A stretch of DNA of 14,631 nucleotides from an uncultured Clostridia bacterium. GTDB taxonomy: Bacteria > Bacillota > Clostridia > Christensenellales > Borkfalkiaceae. The notes below the pieces were generated by a model. That model was given only the letters and a program-made list of their open reading frames with translations, did not search any database and was not told where the DNA came from. Below, piece after piece: positions 1 through 6,269 of this stretch; position 1 is the stretch's first letter; each line of letters starts with the position of its first letter. The stretch spans positions 1 to 14,631 of the forward strand of contig CAMWLA010000021.1 in NCBI GenBank assembly GCA_947174975.1. Reading direction: 5' to 3'. The position numbers and the translations under genes were made by a program.

Positions 1-1
1 A

Positions 2-49
2 GAAGCCAGAGAGCTTTTAAGGGCAATGGGTATGCCCTTCAAGAAGTAA
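2..49 (+). CDS. rplE: 50S ribosomal protein L5, C-terminal end (partial)
   Basis: Only the last 15 codons and the TAA stop are in the window; they read EARELLRAMGMPFKK. This is the typical L5 tail, and L5 is the 5S-rRNA-binding protein of the central protuberance of the large subunit. Its position directly before rpsN matches the conserved spc-type order rplE-rpsN-rpsH. The start lies outside the window. The identity rests on a short tail plus gene order, but the tail is characteristic. Confidence 0.88.
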   Translation, partial: EARELLRAMGMPFKK

Positions 50-61
50 GGAGAACGGATT

Positions 62-247
62 ATGGCAAAGAAAGCAATGATAAACAAACAGCAGAAACCT
101 GCTAAATTCTCGACGAGAGCTTATACGAGATGTTCCATTTGCGGAAGACCTCACGCAGTTCTTAGAAAGTACGGAGTTTGCCGTATCTGTTTCAGAAACC
201 TTGCTTACAAGGGTCAAATTCCCGGCGTCAAGAAATCAAGTTGGTAA
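62..247 (+). CDS. rpsN: 30S ribosomal protein S14, zinc-binding type (type Z)
   Basis: S14 is a small-subunit head protein needed for late 30S assembly. The 61-residue length is that of the short zinc form, not the ~100-residue zinc-free form. Four cysteines in two CxxC pairs (C24/C27 and C40/C43) form the zinc ribbon, and the C-terminus GVKKSSW is the family signature. An AAGGAG ribosome binding site (about 49-54) lies just after the rplE stop and fixes the start. The stop codon overlaps the ribosome binding site of rpsH, which suggests tight translational coupling. The zinc form is usual in Firmicutes. Confidence 0.97.
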   Translation: MAKKAMINKQQKPAKFSTRAYTRCSICGRPHAVLRKYGVCRICFRNLAYKGQIPGVKKSSW

Positions 248-260
248 GAGAGGTAAAGTT

Positions 261-653
261 ATGACAGATCCTATAGCAGATATGCTCACTCGCATCAGAA
301 ATGCGATTATGGTAAATAAAGACACGGTTGAGGTTCCCTCATCCAATATGAAGAAAGCTATTGCGGACATTATGCTCGAAGAGGGCTATATTTCCGACGT
401 TAAGCTCGTTGAAGACGGTTATAACGGCAAGCTCGTTATCACCCTCAAATACACCGGCAAAAAACACTCGGTTATCAACGGACTTAAGAGAATATCGAAA
501 CCCGGTCTGCGCGCATACTCGGACGTAGAGAATATGCCCAGAGTTTTGGACGGACTCGGAATTGCAATACTTTCGACGAACAAAGGTATAATGACGGATA
601 GGAAAGCAAAGGCGGCTAACGTTGGCGGCGAAGTGCTTTGCTATATCTGGTAA
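261..653 (+). CDS. rpsH: 30S ribosomal protein S8
   Basis: S8 binds the central domain of 16S rRNA and, in E. coli, represses the spc operon. The product is 130 residues, close to the family length of ~132. It starts MTDPIADMLTRIRNA, the canonical S8 N-terminus, and ends with the conserved segment STNKGIMTDRKAKAANVGGEVLCYIW. An in-frame upstream start at 201 would add 20 residues inside rpsN. It was rejected because AGAGAGG (247-253) sits seven bases before the ATG at 261 and the canonical N-terminus begins there. Confidence 0.97.
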   Translation: MTDPIADMLTRIRNAIMVNKDTVEVPSSNMKKAIADIMLEEGYISDVKLVEDGYNGKLVITLKYTGKKHSVINGLKRISKPGLRAYSDVENMPRVLDGLGIAILSTNKGIMTDRKAKAANVGGEVLCYIW

Positions 654-667
654 GGAGGTAATTTAGT

Positions 668-1216
668 ATGTCAAGAATAGGTAAATTACCCGTAGCAATT
701 CCCGCAGGCGTAACCGTCACTTTTGAAGACGGTGTTATCACGGTAAAGGGCGCAAAGGGTACGCTTACACAGCAAGTCGTAGGCGGAATCGATATAAAGT
801 TAGAGGGCGCTGAAGCTCACGTTGTAAAGACGGGCACCGCACCCGAAGACGAGGCTAAGCACGGCTTATACCGCGCACTCCTCCACAACATGGTTGTCGG
901 CGTTACCGACGGTTACAAAAAGACCTTAAAGGTTAACGGCGTAGGTTGGAAGGTTGCAAAGCAAGGCAACAAAATCGTTCTCAACGTAGGTTTTTCACAC
1001 CCCGTTGAATTCCCCGAAGCAGACGGCGTTAAGCTTGAATGCCCCAGCCAGAACGAGATAGTAGTTTCCGGTATCGACAAAACCAAGGTCGGACAGGTTG
1101 CTGCAAATATCCGTAAAATAAGAGTTCCCGAACCTTATCACGGTTACGGCATTGCGTACAGCGATGAAGTGATCGAACGTAAGGAAGGTAAGACGGGAGG
1201 CAAAGGCAAGAAATAA
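668..1216 (+). CDS. rplF: 50S ribosomal protein L6
   Basis: L6 sits near the factor-binding site of the large subunit. The product has 182 residues (family ~178), starting MSRIGKLPVAIPAGV, with two L6 repeats (about 1-80 and 85-165). The conserved C-terminal motif KIRVPEPYHGYGIAYSDEVI precedes the lysine/glycine-rich tail. The AAGGAGGT ribosome binding site immediately after the rpsH stop is strong. Unlike its neighbours, the gene is followed by a long gap (1217-1387) filled by a palindromic repeat, so it is the first place where this cluster departs from a compact layout. Confidence 0.97.
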   Translation: MSRIGKLPVAIPAGVTVTFEDGVITVKGAKGTLTQQVVGGIDIKLEGAEAHVVKTGTAPEDEAKHGLYRALLHNMVVGVTDGYKKTLKVNGVGWKVAKQGNKIVLNVGFSHPVEFPEADGVKLECPSQNEIVVSGIDKTKVGQVAANIRKIRVPEPYHGYGIAYSDEVIERKEGKTGGKGKK

Positions 1217-1219
1217 TTT

Positions 1220-1342
1220 TTGGCTTGCCATTCATCACGCAATACTTTGTTGCACTGCGCTTTTCTTGGGTCACTTACGCATAAGTAAGCTCCCCGACGA
1301 AAATGCTCGTGCGCCTCGTCTTGCGTGCGACTGACAACCCAA
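1220..1342 (+). repeat. ERIC-like imperfect palindrome, copy 1
   Basis: A ~123-base foldback fills most of the rplF-rplR gap. Stems read by hand from outside in: TTGG 1220-1223 with CCAA 1339-1342; TTG 1225-1227 with CAA 1335-1337; CACGCAA 1236-1242 with TTGCGTG 1321-1327; GCAC 1252-1255 with GTGC 1309-1312; TTTTC 1261-1265 with GAAAA 1299-1303; CTTAC 1274-1278 with GTAAG 1285-1289, loop GCATAA. A related copy lies at 6649-6772, with the same ends (GCAATAC...GTCTTGC) and the same GAAAATGCTCG segment. The core half-sites GTCACTTAC and GTAAGCTCC equal the core of the enterobacterial ERIC repeat as I recall it. No start/stop pattern suggests coding. It is probably transcribed as part of the operon. 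Confidence 0.85.
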
Positions 1343-1363
1343 GATGGGTTTCCCCGAAAGGGA
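1336..1363 (+). promoter_or_regulatory. two small hairpins before the rplR ribosome binding site
   Basis: AACCCA (1336-1341) pairs perfectly with TGGGTT (1345-1350) around an AGA loop. TCCC (1351-1354) pairs with GGGA (1360-1363). The first hairpin uses bases that otherwise close the outer stem of the preceding palindrome (1335-1342), so the two folds exclude each other. The rplR ribosome binding site AAGGAG (1374-1379) lies just downstream. A regulatory role is inference only. Confidence 0.4.
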
Positions 1364-1387
1364 CTTGCCTATTAAGGAGAATTTATT

Positions 1388-1756
1388 ATGATTAAAATGA
1401 TAGATAAAAATGCAGAAAGACAGCGCCGTCACGCAAGAGTAAGAAAAAAGATCAGCGGAACGGCACAGACTCCCCGCCTCAACGTTTACAGAAGTCTTAA
1501 CCACATTTACGTTCAGATAATCGACGATGTTAAGGGCGTAACCCTTTGCTCGGCGTCAACTATGGAAAAGGGCGTAAAGGCGGCAATCAAGGATATGACC
1601 AAGACCGACGCGGCTAAGGTTGTCGGCAAGACGGCGGCTGAAAAAGCTTTGAAGCTCGGCATCAAAGAAGTCGTATTCGACAGAGGCGGCTACCTTTACA
1701 CGGGACGCGTACAGGCAGTGGCAGACGGCGCAAGAGAAGCCGGACTGAATTTCTAA
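1388..1756 (+). CDS. rplR: 50S ribosomal protein L18
   Basis: L18 binds 5S rRNA together with L5. The product has 122 residues with the basic N-terminus ERQRRHARVRKKISGTAQTPRLNVYRSLNHIYVQIID and the conserved end VVFDRGGYLYTGRVQAVADGAREAGLNF, both typical of the family at full length. AAGGAG at 1374-1379 lies eight bases before the ATG at 1388; an internal ATG at 1397 is also possible and would remove three residues. The gene is separated from rplF by an unusually long gap holding a palindromic repeat, but reads into rpsE after only ten bases. Confidence 0.97.
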   Translation: MIKMIDKNAERQRRHARVRKKISGTAQTPRLNVYRSLNHIYVQIIDDVKGVTLCSASTMEKGVKAAIKDMTKTDAAKVVGKTAAEKALKLGIKEVVFDRGGYLYTGRVQAVADGAREAGLNF

Positions 1757-1766
1757 GGAGCTAATT

Positions 1767-2300
1767 ATGGAAGAAAAGAAAGAAAGACCTGCAAGAAGAG
1801 ATCAGAGAAAAAGGCAAGAGGACGACGGCTTAATTAAAAAGCTTATTCAAGTTAACCGCGTTACCAAAACCGTTAAGGGCGGCAGAAACATGAGATTTGC
1901 AGCTCTCGTCGTAGTAGGCGACGGCAACGGAAGCGTAGGCTACGGAATGGGCAAGAGCAAGGAAGTCCCCGAAGCAATAGAAAAGGCTACCGCGCAAGCT
2001 AAAAAGAGCATGAGAAAGGTTAGCCTTAAAGACACTTCCATTCCTCATACCGTAACCGGTGTGTTCGGAAGAGGCTCCGTGCTTATGATGCCCGCCGCAC
2101 AAGGTACCGGCGTTATCGCCGGCGGTCCCGTCCGTGCGGTTATGGAAGCAGCCGGCGTTAAGGACGTAAGAACCAAGTCGCACGGCACTTCGAACCCCAT
2201 CAACTGCGTAAAAGCTGCAGTTTACGGACTGTACGAGCTTATGTCCCCCGAGGACGTAGCTGCTGCGCGTGGCAAGAGCGTGGAAGAATTATCACTTTAA
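1767..2300 (+). CDS. rpsE: 30S ribosomal protein S5
   Basis: S5 contributes to mRNA unwinding and decoding fidelity at the 30S entry channel. The 177-residue product has a charged N-terminal extension (1-20). The double-stranded-RNA-binding-like S5 N domain follows (about 22-85; KTVKGGRNMRFAALVVVGD, then GSVGYGMGKSKEVPEAIEKA). The C domain has AGGPVRAVMEAAGVKDVRTKS and GTSNPINCVKAA. AAGGAG just after the rplR stop gives the start. Length is near the usual 160-175. Confidence 0.97.
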   Translation: MEEKKERPARRDQRKRQEDDGLIKKLIQVNRVTKTVKGGRNMRFAALVVVGDGNGSVGYGMGKSKEVPEAIEKATAQAKKSMRKVSLKDTSIPHTVTGVFGRGSVLMMPAAQGTGVIAGGPVRAVMEAAGVKDVRTKSHGTSNPINCVKAAVYGLYELMSPEDVAAARGKSVEELSL

Positions 2301-2312
2301 CGGAGGGTCGGT

Positions 2313-2492
2313 ATGATAAAGGTAACGTTAGTTAAAAGTCCGTCCAACGAAGTAAAGACGGTTAAAGCAACCGTCACTGCGCTTGGACTTAAAAAAATAG
2401 GAAGTACAAAGACCTTTGAAGAAACGCCCGCCAACATGGGACAAATCAAAAAGGTCAGCTACCTTCTGAAAATCGAAAAGGCAGGAGAGTAA
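2313..2492 (+). CDS. rpmD: 50S ribosomal protein L30
   Basis: The reading frame gives 59 residues starting MIKVTLVKSPSNEVKTVKAT and containing LGLKKIGSTKTFEETPANMGQIKKVSYLLKIE. This is the short bacterial L30 fold with its usual KS...LGL-K-...N-GMI/QIKKV pattern. GGAGGG (2302-2307) precedes the ATG. The position between rpsE and rplO is the conserved slot for rpmD. The last codons contain the AGGAGAG that serves as ribosome binding site for rplO, so the two are probably translationally coupled. Confidence 0.95.
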   Translation: MIKVTLVKSPSNEVKTVKATVTALGLKKIGSTKTFEETPANMGQIKKVSYLLKIEKAGE

Positions 2493-2495
2493 ATT

Positions 2496-2945
2496 ATGAG
2501 AATAGATACATTATCGCCCGCAGAGGGCGCAACCTCCCGCACGAAGAGGTTAGGCAGAGGTATAGGTTCGGGTCACGGCAAGACCTCTTGTAAAGGTCAC
2601 AAAGGTCAGTGGGCGCGTTCGGGCGGCGGCGTTCGTCCCGGTTTCGAAGGCGGTCAGATGCCCCTTGCAAGACGTATCCCGAAGCGCGGTTTCCACAACA
2701 AGTGGGCAACCCATTATACTATTATAAATTTAAGTCAGCTTGTTAACGTCCCCGCGGGCACCGTAGTCGATTTCGAATACGTTTCCGCAAATAACCTTGC
2801 AAAGGAAGTTAAGGACTCGGCAGGACTTAAAGTACTCGGCACGGGAGAAATGAAAGTCGCTCTTACCGTAAAGGCGGCTAAGTTCTCCGAAAGCGCAAAG
2901 GCTGCAATTGAAAAGGCGGGTGGCACGACGGAAGTCGTAGAATAA
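2496..2945 (+). CDS. rplO: 50S ribosomal protein L15
   Basis: L15 is a late-assembly large-subunit protein. The product has 149 residues. The extended basic N-terminal arm holds the glycine-rich signature (RLGRGIGSGHGKTSCKGHKG, about 18-37) and SGGGVRPGFEGGQMPLARRIPKRGF. The globular C domain ends with the conserved alanine-rich helix and GG-x-x-EVVE. The start lies three bases after the rpmD stop, with the ribosome binding site inside rpmD. It is followed by a hairpin leader before secY. Confidence 0.97.
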   Translation: MRIDTLSPAEGATSRTKRLGRGIGSGHGKTSCKGHKGQWARSGGGVRPGFEGGQMPLARRIPKRGFHNKWATHYTIINLSQLVNVPAGTVVDFEYVSANNLAKEVKDSAGLKVLGTGEMKVALTVKAAKFSESAKAAIEKAGGTTEVVE

Positions 2946-2949
2946 GCCG

Positions 2950-2998
2950 AACCCCTTAAAATGCTTGTTGTACACACGCATTTTACAGTTTAGAGGTT
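2950..2998 (+). promoter_or_regulatory. hairpin overlapping the secY ribosome binding site
   Basis: TAAAATGC (2957-2964) pairs perfectly with GCATTTTA (2978-2985) around a 13-base loop. AACCCCT (2950-2956) can pair at six of seven positions with AGAGGTT (2992-2998), which contains the secY ribosome binding site AGAGG. The outer helix would hide that site. The inner stem has no clear T-run after it, so it does not look like an intrinsic terminator. A role in tuning SecY synthesis is inference. Confidence 0.5.
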
Positions 2999-3002
2999 TA
3001 AA

Positions 3003-4373
3003 ATGTTTGAAACAATAAAAAATTGTTTTAAGGTTAAGGAAATAAGAAAGAAGATTTTTATTACCCTTCTTCTGTTGTTTATCTTCCGTCTGGGCTGCTA
3101 CATTCCCGTTCCCGGTATTGACGTAGACCAGTTCAAAGATTATATAGGCAGCGGAAATTATTCCTTCCTTGAAATTCTTACAAGTATTACGGGTGGTTCG
3201 CTTGCGAACGCAACTCTGTTTGCGCTTGGTATCAGCCCCTACATCAACGCGTCGATTATCATTCAGCTTTTAACTGTAGGTATTCCCGCGCTTGAACGCC
3301 TTTCCAAACAAGGCGAAGAGGGCAGAAAGAAGATTGCGCAGATAACCAGATACGTTACGATATTGCTTGCAGTAGCTCAAGCTATCGGTATCGTAATCAA
3401 CTTCGGTATGCAGAGTGACGCTATCAAGCTTTCCATTTTCGGACACTACGCAAACGGTACGGGTATTTCCGAAACGGGCGCTAAGTGGATCGCGGGTATC
3501 TTCCTTACGGTAGTTTACACCGCGGGCGCTATGCTCGTTATGTGGATAGGCGAAAGAATAACCGAGTACGGAATTTCCAACGGTATTTCGCTGATAATCT
3601 TCATCGGTATCATTTCAACCGCCGGTCTTACGATAGTTGAAAAGTTCAAGCTTGTATTCTCGGGTTCGCCCGCAGTACTTTGGGAGCTTTTGGGCTTTGC
3701 AATTTTAACCGTACTCGAATTCACGGCGATCGTTGCGGTAGACTTATCCGAAAGGCGCATACCCGTTCAGTACGCAAAACAAGTCAAGGGTAGGAAGATG
3801 TACGGCGGTCAGTCGTCGGTTATTCCCATCAGAATTTCCGGATCGGGCGTCATGCCTCTCATCTTTGCGTTTGCAATTATTTCCTTCCCCCAGATGATCA
3901 TAAGCTTGTTTGCAGCAAAAGACGTCGCATTGAACACCCGTTTAACGACGTGGTTCTCTGCAAACGGCGCTTGGTACGGTCAGCTTATCTATATGGTAAC
4001 GCTCTGCTTACTGATATTCGCATTCGCGTTCTTCTATCAGTCGATGCAGTTCAACCCCGAAGACGTATCAAAGACCATTCAGCAGAACGGCGGTTTCATT
4101 CAAGGTATAAGACCGGGCAGACCCACAGCGGACTACCTCAAAAAGATATCCAACAGAATTACCCTTTTCGGAGCGATTTATCTCTCGTTGGTTGCGTTTA
4201 TCCCTTCGGTGATTTCGCTTATTGCGGTCAGCCTTCTCAACGTTACGGATACCGCGCTACTGTCGGTATTCTCAACGACCGGTATACTAATCGTTGTTTC
4301 CGTTGCGCTTGAACTTGACAAACAGCTTGAATCGCAATTAATGATGAAGAACTATAAAGGTTTCTTAAAATAA
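3003..4373 (+). CDS. secY: preprotein translocase subunit SecY
   Basis: SecY is the membrane channel of the Sec translocon, working with SecE, SecG and SecA. The 456-residue product has about ten hydrophobic segments. The family motifs are present: FITLLLLFIFRLGCYIPVPG (TM1 region), the plug-region GGSLANATLFALGISPYINASIIIQLLT, RKIAQITRY, the cytoplasmic loop ERRIPVQYAKQVKGRKMYGG, and IRPGRPTADYLKKISNRITLFGA near TM9. The N-terminus MFETIKNCFKVKEIRKKIFIT is normal. AGAGG (2992-2996) is the ribosome binding site, possibly masked by a hairpin. adk starts one base after the stop, so coupled translation is likely. Confidence 0.98.
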   Translation: MFETIKNCFKVKEIRKKIFITLLLLFIFRLGCYIPVPGIDVDQFKDYIGSGNYSFLEILTSITGGSLANATLFALGISPYINASIIIQLLTVGIPALERLSKQGEEGRKKIAQITRYVTILLAVAQAIGIVINFGMQSDAIKLSIFGHYANGTGISETGAKWIAGIFLTVVYTAGAMLVMWIGERITEYGISNGISLIIFIGIISTAGLTIVEKFKLVFSGSPAVLWELLGFAILTVLEFTAIVAVDLSERRIPVQYAKQVKGRKMYGGQSSVIPIRISGSGVMPLIFAFAIISFPQMIISLFAAKDVALNTRLTTWFSANGAWYGQLIYMVTLCLLIFAFAFFYQSMQFNPEDVSKTIQQNGGFIQGIRPGRPTADYLKKISNRITLFGAIYLSLVAFIPSVISLIAVSLLNVTDTALLSVFSTTGILIVVSVALELDKQLESQLMMKNYKGFLK

Positions 4374-4374
4374 G

Positions 4375-5007
4375 ATGAATATAATTTTACTTGGCGCGCC
4401 CGGTGCCGGAAAAGGCACCCAGGCAAGCAAGATCGCAAACAAATACAAGCTTTTGCATATATCAACGGGCGATATCTTCCGCGCCAACATCAAAAACGGC
4501 ACGGAGATCGGCAAGCTTGCCAAATCGTATACCGATTCGGGCAAGCTCGTCCCCGACGAAGTCACTTGCGAAATCGTCAAGGACAGACTGACTTGGGACG
4601 ACGCTCAGCACGGCTATATGCTCGACGGCTTCCCCCGCAATATCTATCAGGCGCAACAGCTTGATAAGTTTGCAAAGGTTGACGTATGTCTGAACATCGA
4701 CGTTGACGAATCTCTCCTTATGGACAGAATCTGCGGCCGCCGCGTATGTGCGTGCGGTGAAAGCTATCACGTTTCCACTTTGAACGGCGCAACCACTTGC
4801 GCAAAGTGCGGCGGTAAGCTGTATCAGCGCCCCGACGACGTTCCCGAAACGGTTAAAACAAGGCTTGATACCTATAAGTCGCAGACCGCTCCCTTGATCG
4901 ATTACTACAAAGCTCAAGGCAAACTCGTAAGCGTCAAAAGCGGTGAGGGCAGTCCCGACTTGGTGTTCGAGCAAATCTGTAAAATTTTCGATAAGTACGA
5001 CAAATGA
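4375..5007 (+). CDS. adk: adenylate kinase
   Basis: The enzyme converts ATP and AMP to two ADP in the cytoplasm. The product has 210 residues, a P-loop GAPGAGKGT (7-15), STGDIFRANI in the AMP-binding part, DGFPRN (84-89), and a LID domain (about 119-155) with zinc-ribbon cysteines. The LID is unusual: the first pair is C125-A-C127 (CxC) instead of the common CxxC, with an extra cysteine at C120; the second pair C142/C145 is normal. The start follows the secY stop by one base and has only a weak ribosome binding site. The TGA stop overlaps the map start (ATGA). Confidence 0.97.
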   Translation: MNIILLGAPGAGKGTQASKIANKYKLLHISTGDIFRANIKNGTEIGKLAKSYTDSGKLVPDEVTCEIVKDRLTWDDAQHGYMLDGFPRNIYQAQQLDKFAKVDVCLNIDVDESLLMDRICGRRVCACGESYHVSTLNGATTCAKCGGKLYQRPDDVPETVKTRLDTYKSQTAPLIDYYKAQGKLVSVKSGEGSPDLVFEQICKIFDKYDK

Positions 5008-5750
5008 TTACAGTTAAAAACGAAAAAGAAATAGAACTGATGCGCGAAAGCTGCCGGATAGTAAAGGAAACGCTTGAATTCGTAGGCAAGAATATCCGTG
5101 CGGGTATGACCACTAAGGAAGTGGACGAACTCGTTTACAGATATATCACCTCGTGCGGCGCATATCCTTCCGAGCTCGGCTACGAGGGTTATCCCGCAAG
5201 CTCGTGCGTGTCGGTCAACGAAGTGGTGGTTCACGGCATACCGTCCGACAGAATAATTCTCGACGGCGATATCGTAAGCGTTGACATCACCGCCGAAAAG
5301 AACGGATTTCACGGCGACGCATGCAGAACCTTTCTGATAGGGAACGTGTCCGAGGAAAAGAGACGGCTTGTTAAAGTTACCGAAGAGTGCTTTTTCAAAG
5401 CTATCGAGGGTTTGCAAGCGGGCGTACCGCTGTTCGACATAGGCCACAAGGTTCAGACCCACGCCGAAGCGAACGGTTACGGCGTAGTCCGCGCCCTTAC
5501 GGGTCACGGTATCGGACGCGAAATGCACGAAGACCCCGCGGTTCCCAATTACGGCAAAGCGGGCACCGGCATGCGCCTCAGAAGCGGAATGACTATCTGT
5601 ATCGAACCTATGATTAATATGGGTACGTACAAGGTCAACTTCAACCGCGCGGACGGCTGGACGGTTACCACCGCAGACGGACTTCCCGCGGCGCACTACG
5701 AAAATACCGTGCTTATCAAGGACGACGGAGTCGAAATTCTGACGTTATAA
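5004..5750 (+). CDS. map: methionine aminopeptidase, type I
   Basis: The enzyme removes the N-terminal methionine from nascent proteins and needs two divalent metal ions. The product has 248 residues. The five metal ligands of the pita-bread fold are visible at D94 (SVDI), D105 (GDACRTF), H168 (GHGIG), E201 (CIEPM) and E233 (HYENT), and the substrate-side His at H77 (VVHGIP). There is no N-terminal zinc-finger/SH3 extension, so it is the short type Ia form. It overlaps adk by four bases (ATGA), a mark of translational coupling. Confidence 0.97.
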   Translation: MITVKNEKEIELMRESCRIVKETLEFVGKNIRAGMTTKEVDELVYRYITSCGAYPSELGYEGYPASSCVSVNEVVVHGIPSDRIILDGDIVSVDITAEKNGFHGDACRTFLIGNVSEEKRRLVKVTEECFFKAIEGLQAGVPLFDIGHKVQTHAEANGYGVVRALTGHGIGREMHEDPAVPNYGKAGTGMRLRSGMTICIEPMINMGTYKVNFNRADGWTVTTADGLPAAHYENTVLIKDDGVEILTL

Positions 5751-5762
5751 TTTTGGTTATAT

Positions 5763-6062
5763 ATGAAGATAAAGACACCTATTATTGGCGGTATATGCCA
5801 AAGCACCCAAGGCAGAGATAAAGACAGATATTATCTCATTCGGGAAATCTATCCCGACGGTTCGGTGGGCGTTGTTGACGGCAACTTCAAAAAGCTTGCT
5901 TCACCGAAAAAGAAAAATCTGAAACACGTCAAACTTTTACCCGAAAAAGCCGAAGCGATTTCCGTAAAGTTTGCCGAGGGCAGACAAGTATTCGATACGG
6001 AAGTTTATTCCGCACTCAAAACTTACAATTGCCCTCCTAAAGAGTCAGAACCAACGGATTAA
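5763..6062 (+). CDS. KOW-domain RNA-binding protein (L14e/L27e-like)
   Basis: The 99-residue protein has a KOW-type beta segment near the N-terminus. It reads GGICQSTQGRDKDRYYLIREI, followed by DGSVGVVDGNFKKLASPKKKNLKHVKLL (about 9-59), and then a charged tail. Proteins of this kind, related to archaeal/eukaryal L14e, are commonly found between map and infA in Firmicutes. The exact role is unknown, but ribosome or RNA binding is the family expectation. The start has no visible ribosome binding site; the short gap after map reads TTTTGGTTATAT. Translation may depend on ribosomes finishing map. No better upstream start is visible. Confidence 0.85.
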   Translation: MKIKTPIIGGICQSTQGRDKDRYYLIREIYPDGSVGVVDGNFKKLASPKKKNLKHVKLLPEKAEAISVKFAEGRQVFDTEVYSALKTYNCPPKESEPTD

Positions 6063-6089
6063 AACTTTTTAAAATAATTAACGGTGCAA

Positions 6090-6216
6090 GGAAAATCACA
6101 CTTTTCCGCGGCACACCCCAATTTGCGAACCCTTTCGCCTCAGCGGTGTGAATGCCCGCAATTATATAATAAGTTTGCCCGTAAAATTGCGGGCAGAGCG
6201 GCAGTGCCGCTGAAAA
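6090..6216 (+). promoter_or_regulatory. structured foldback leader upstream of infA
   Basis: The map/KOW-infA gap (6063-6269) holds several inverted repeats. They are GGAAAA/TTTTCC (6090-6095/6102-6107), CACACC/GGTGTG (6112-6117/6145-6150) enclosing GCGAA/TTCGC (6125-6129/6134-6138), TGCCCGCAATT/AATTGCGGGCA (6153-6163/6185-6195) and AGCGGCA/TGCCGCT (6197-6203/6205-6211). Competing long-range pairings also exist: TTTTC-GCGGCAC (6102-6114) with GTGCCGC-GAAAA (6204-6216), and TCAGCGG (6140-6146) with CCGCTGA (6207-6213). No protein of note is encoded. It is unlike the two ERIC-like copies in sequence. Function is unknown. Confidence 0.5.
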
Positions 6217-6221
6217 CACGG

Positions 6222-6254
6222 AAAAATTAATTCGCAGAATAGAATTAATTTTTT
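6222..6254 (+). terminator. terminator-like hairpin just before infA
   Basis: AAAAATTAATTC (6222-6233) pairs perfectly over 12 bases with GAATTAATTTTT (6242-6253) around the loop GCAGAATA, ending in a run of six T. The stem is almost all A/T, so it would be a weak terminator or an attenuator. It ends only a few bases before the infA ribosome binding site GAAAGGAG (6257-6264). Confidence 0.45.
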
Positions 6255-6269
6255 GTGAAAGGAGTTTAA

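Noticed and set aside
201..260. Upstream start for rpsH
   Set aside because: It overlaps rpsN and adds residues not found in S8; the ribosome binding site supports 261.
1271..1504. 77-residue open frame on - through the repeat and start of rplR
   Set aside because: It overlaps rplR, lacks a ribosome binding site, and crosses a palindromic repeat; no sign of coding.
4914..5696. 260-residue open frame on - opposite map
   Set aside because: It lies wholly opposite map and the end of adk, both of which have intact motifs; its protein has low-complexity antisense character and no ribosome binding site.
6165..6170. TATAAT as a promoter -10 for infA
   Set aside because: No acceptable -35 about 17 bases upstream; the hexamer lies in the loop of a long hairpin.
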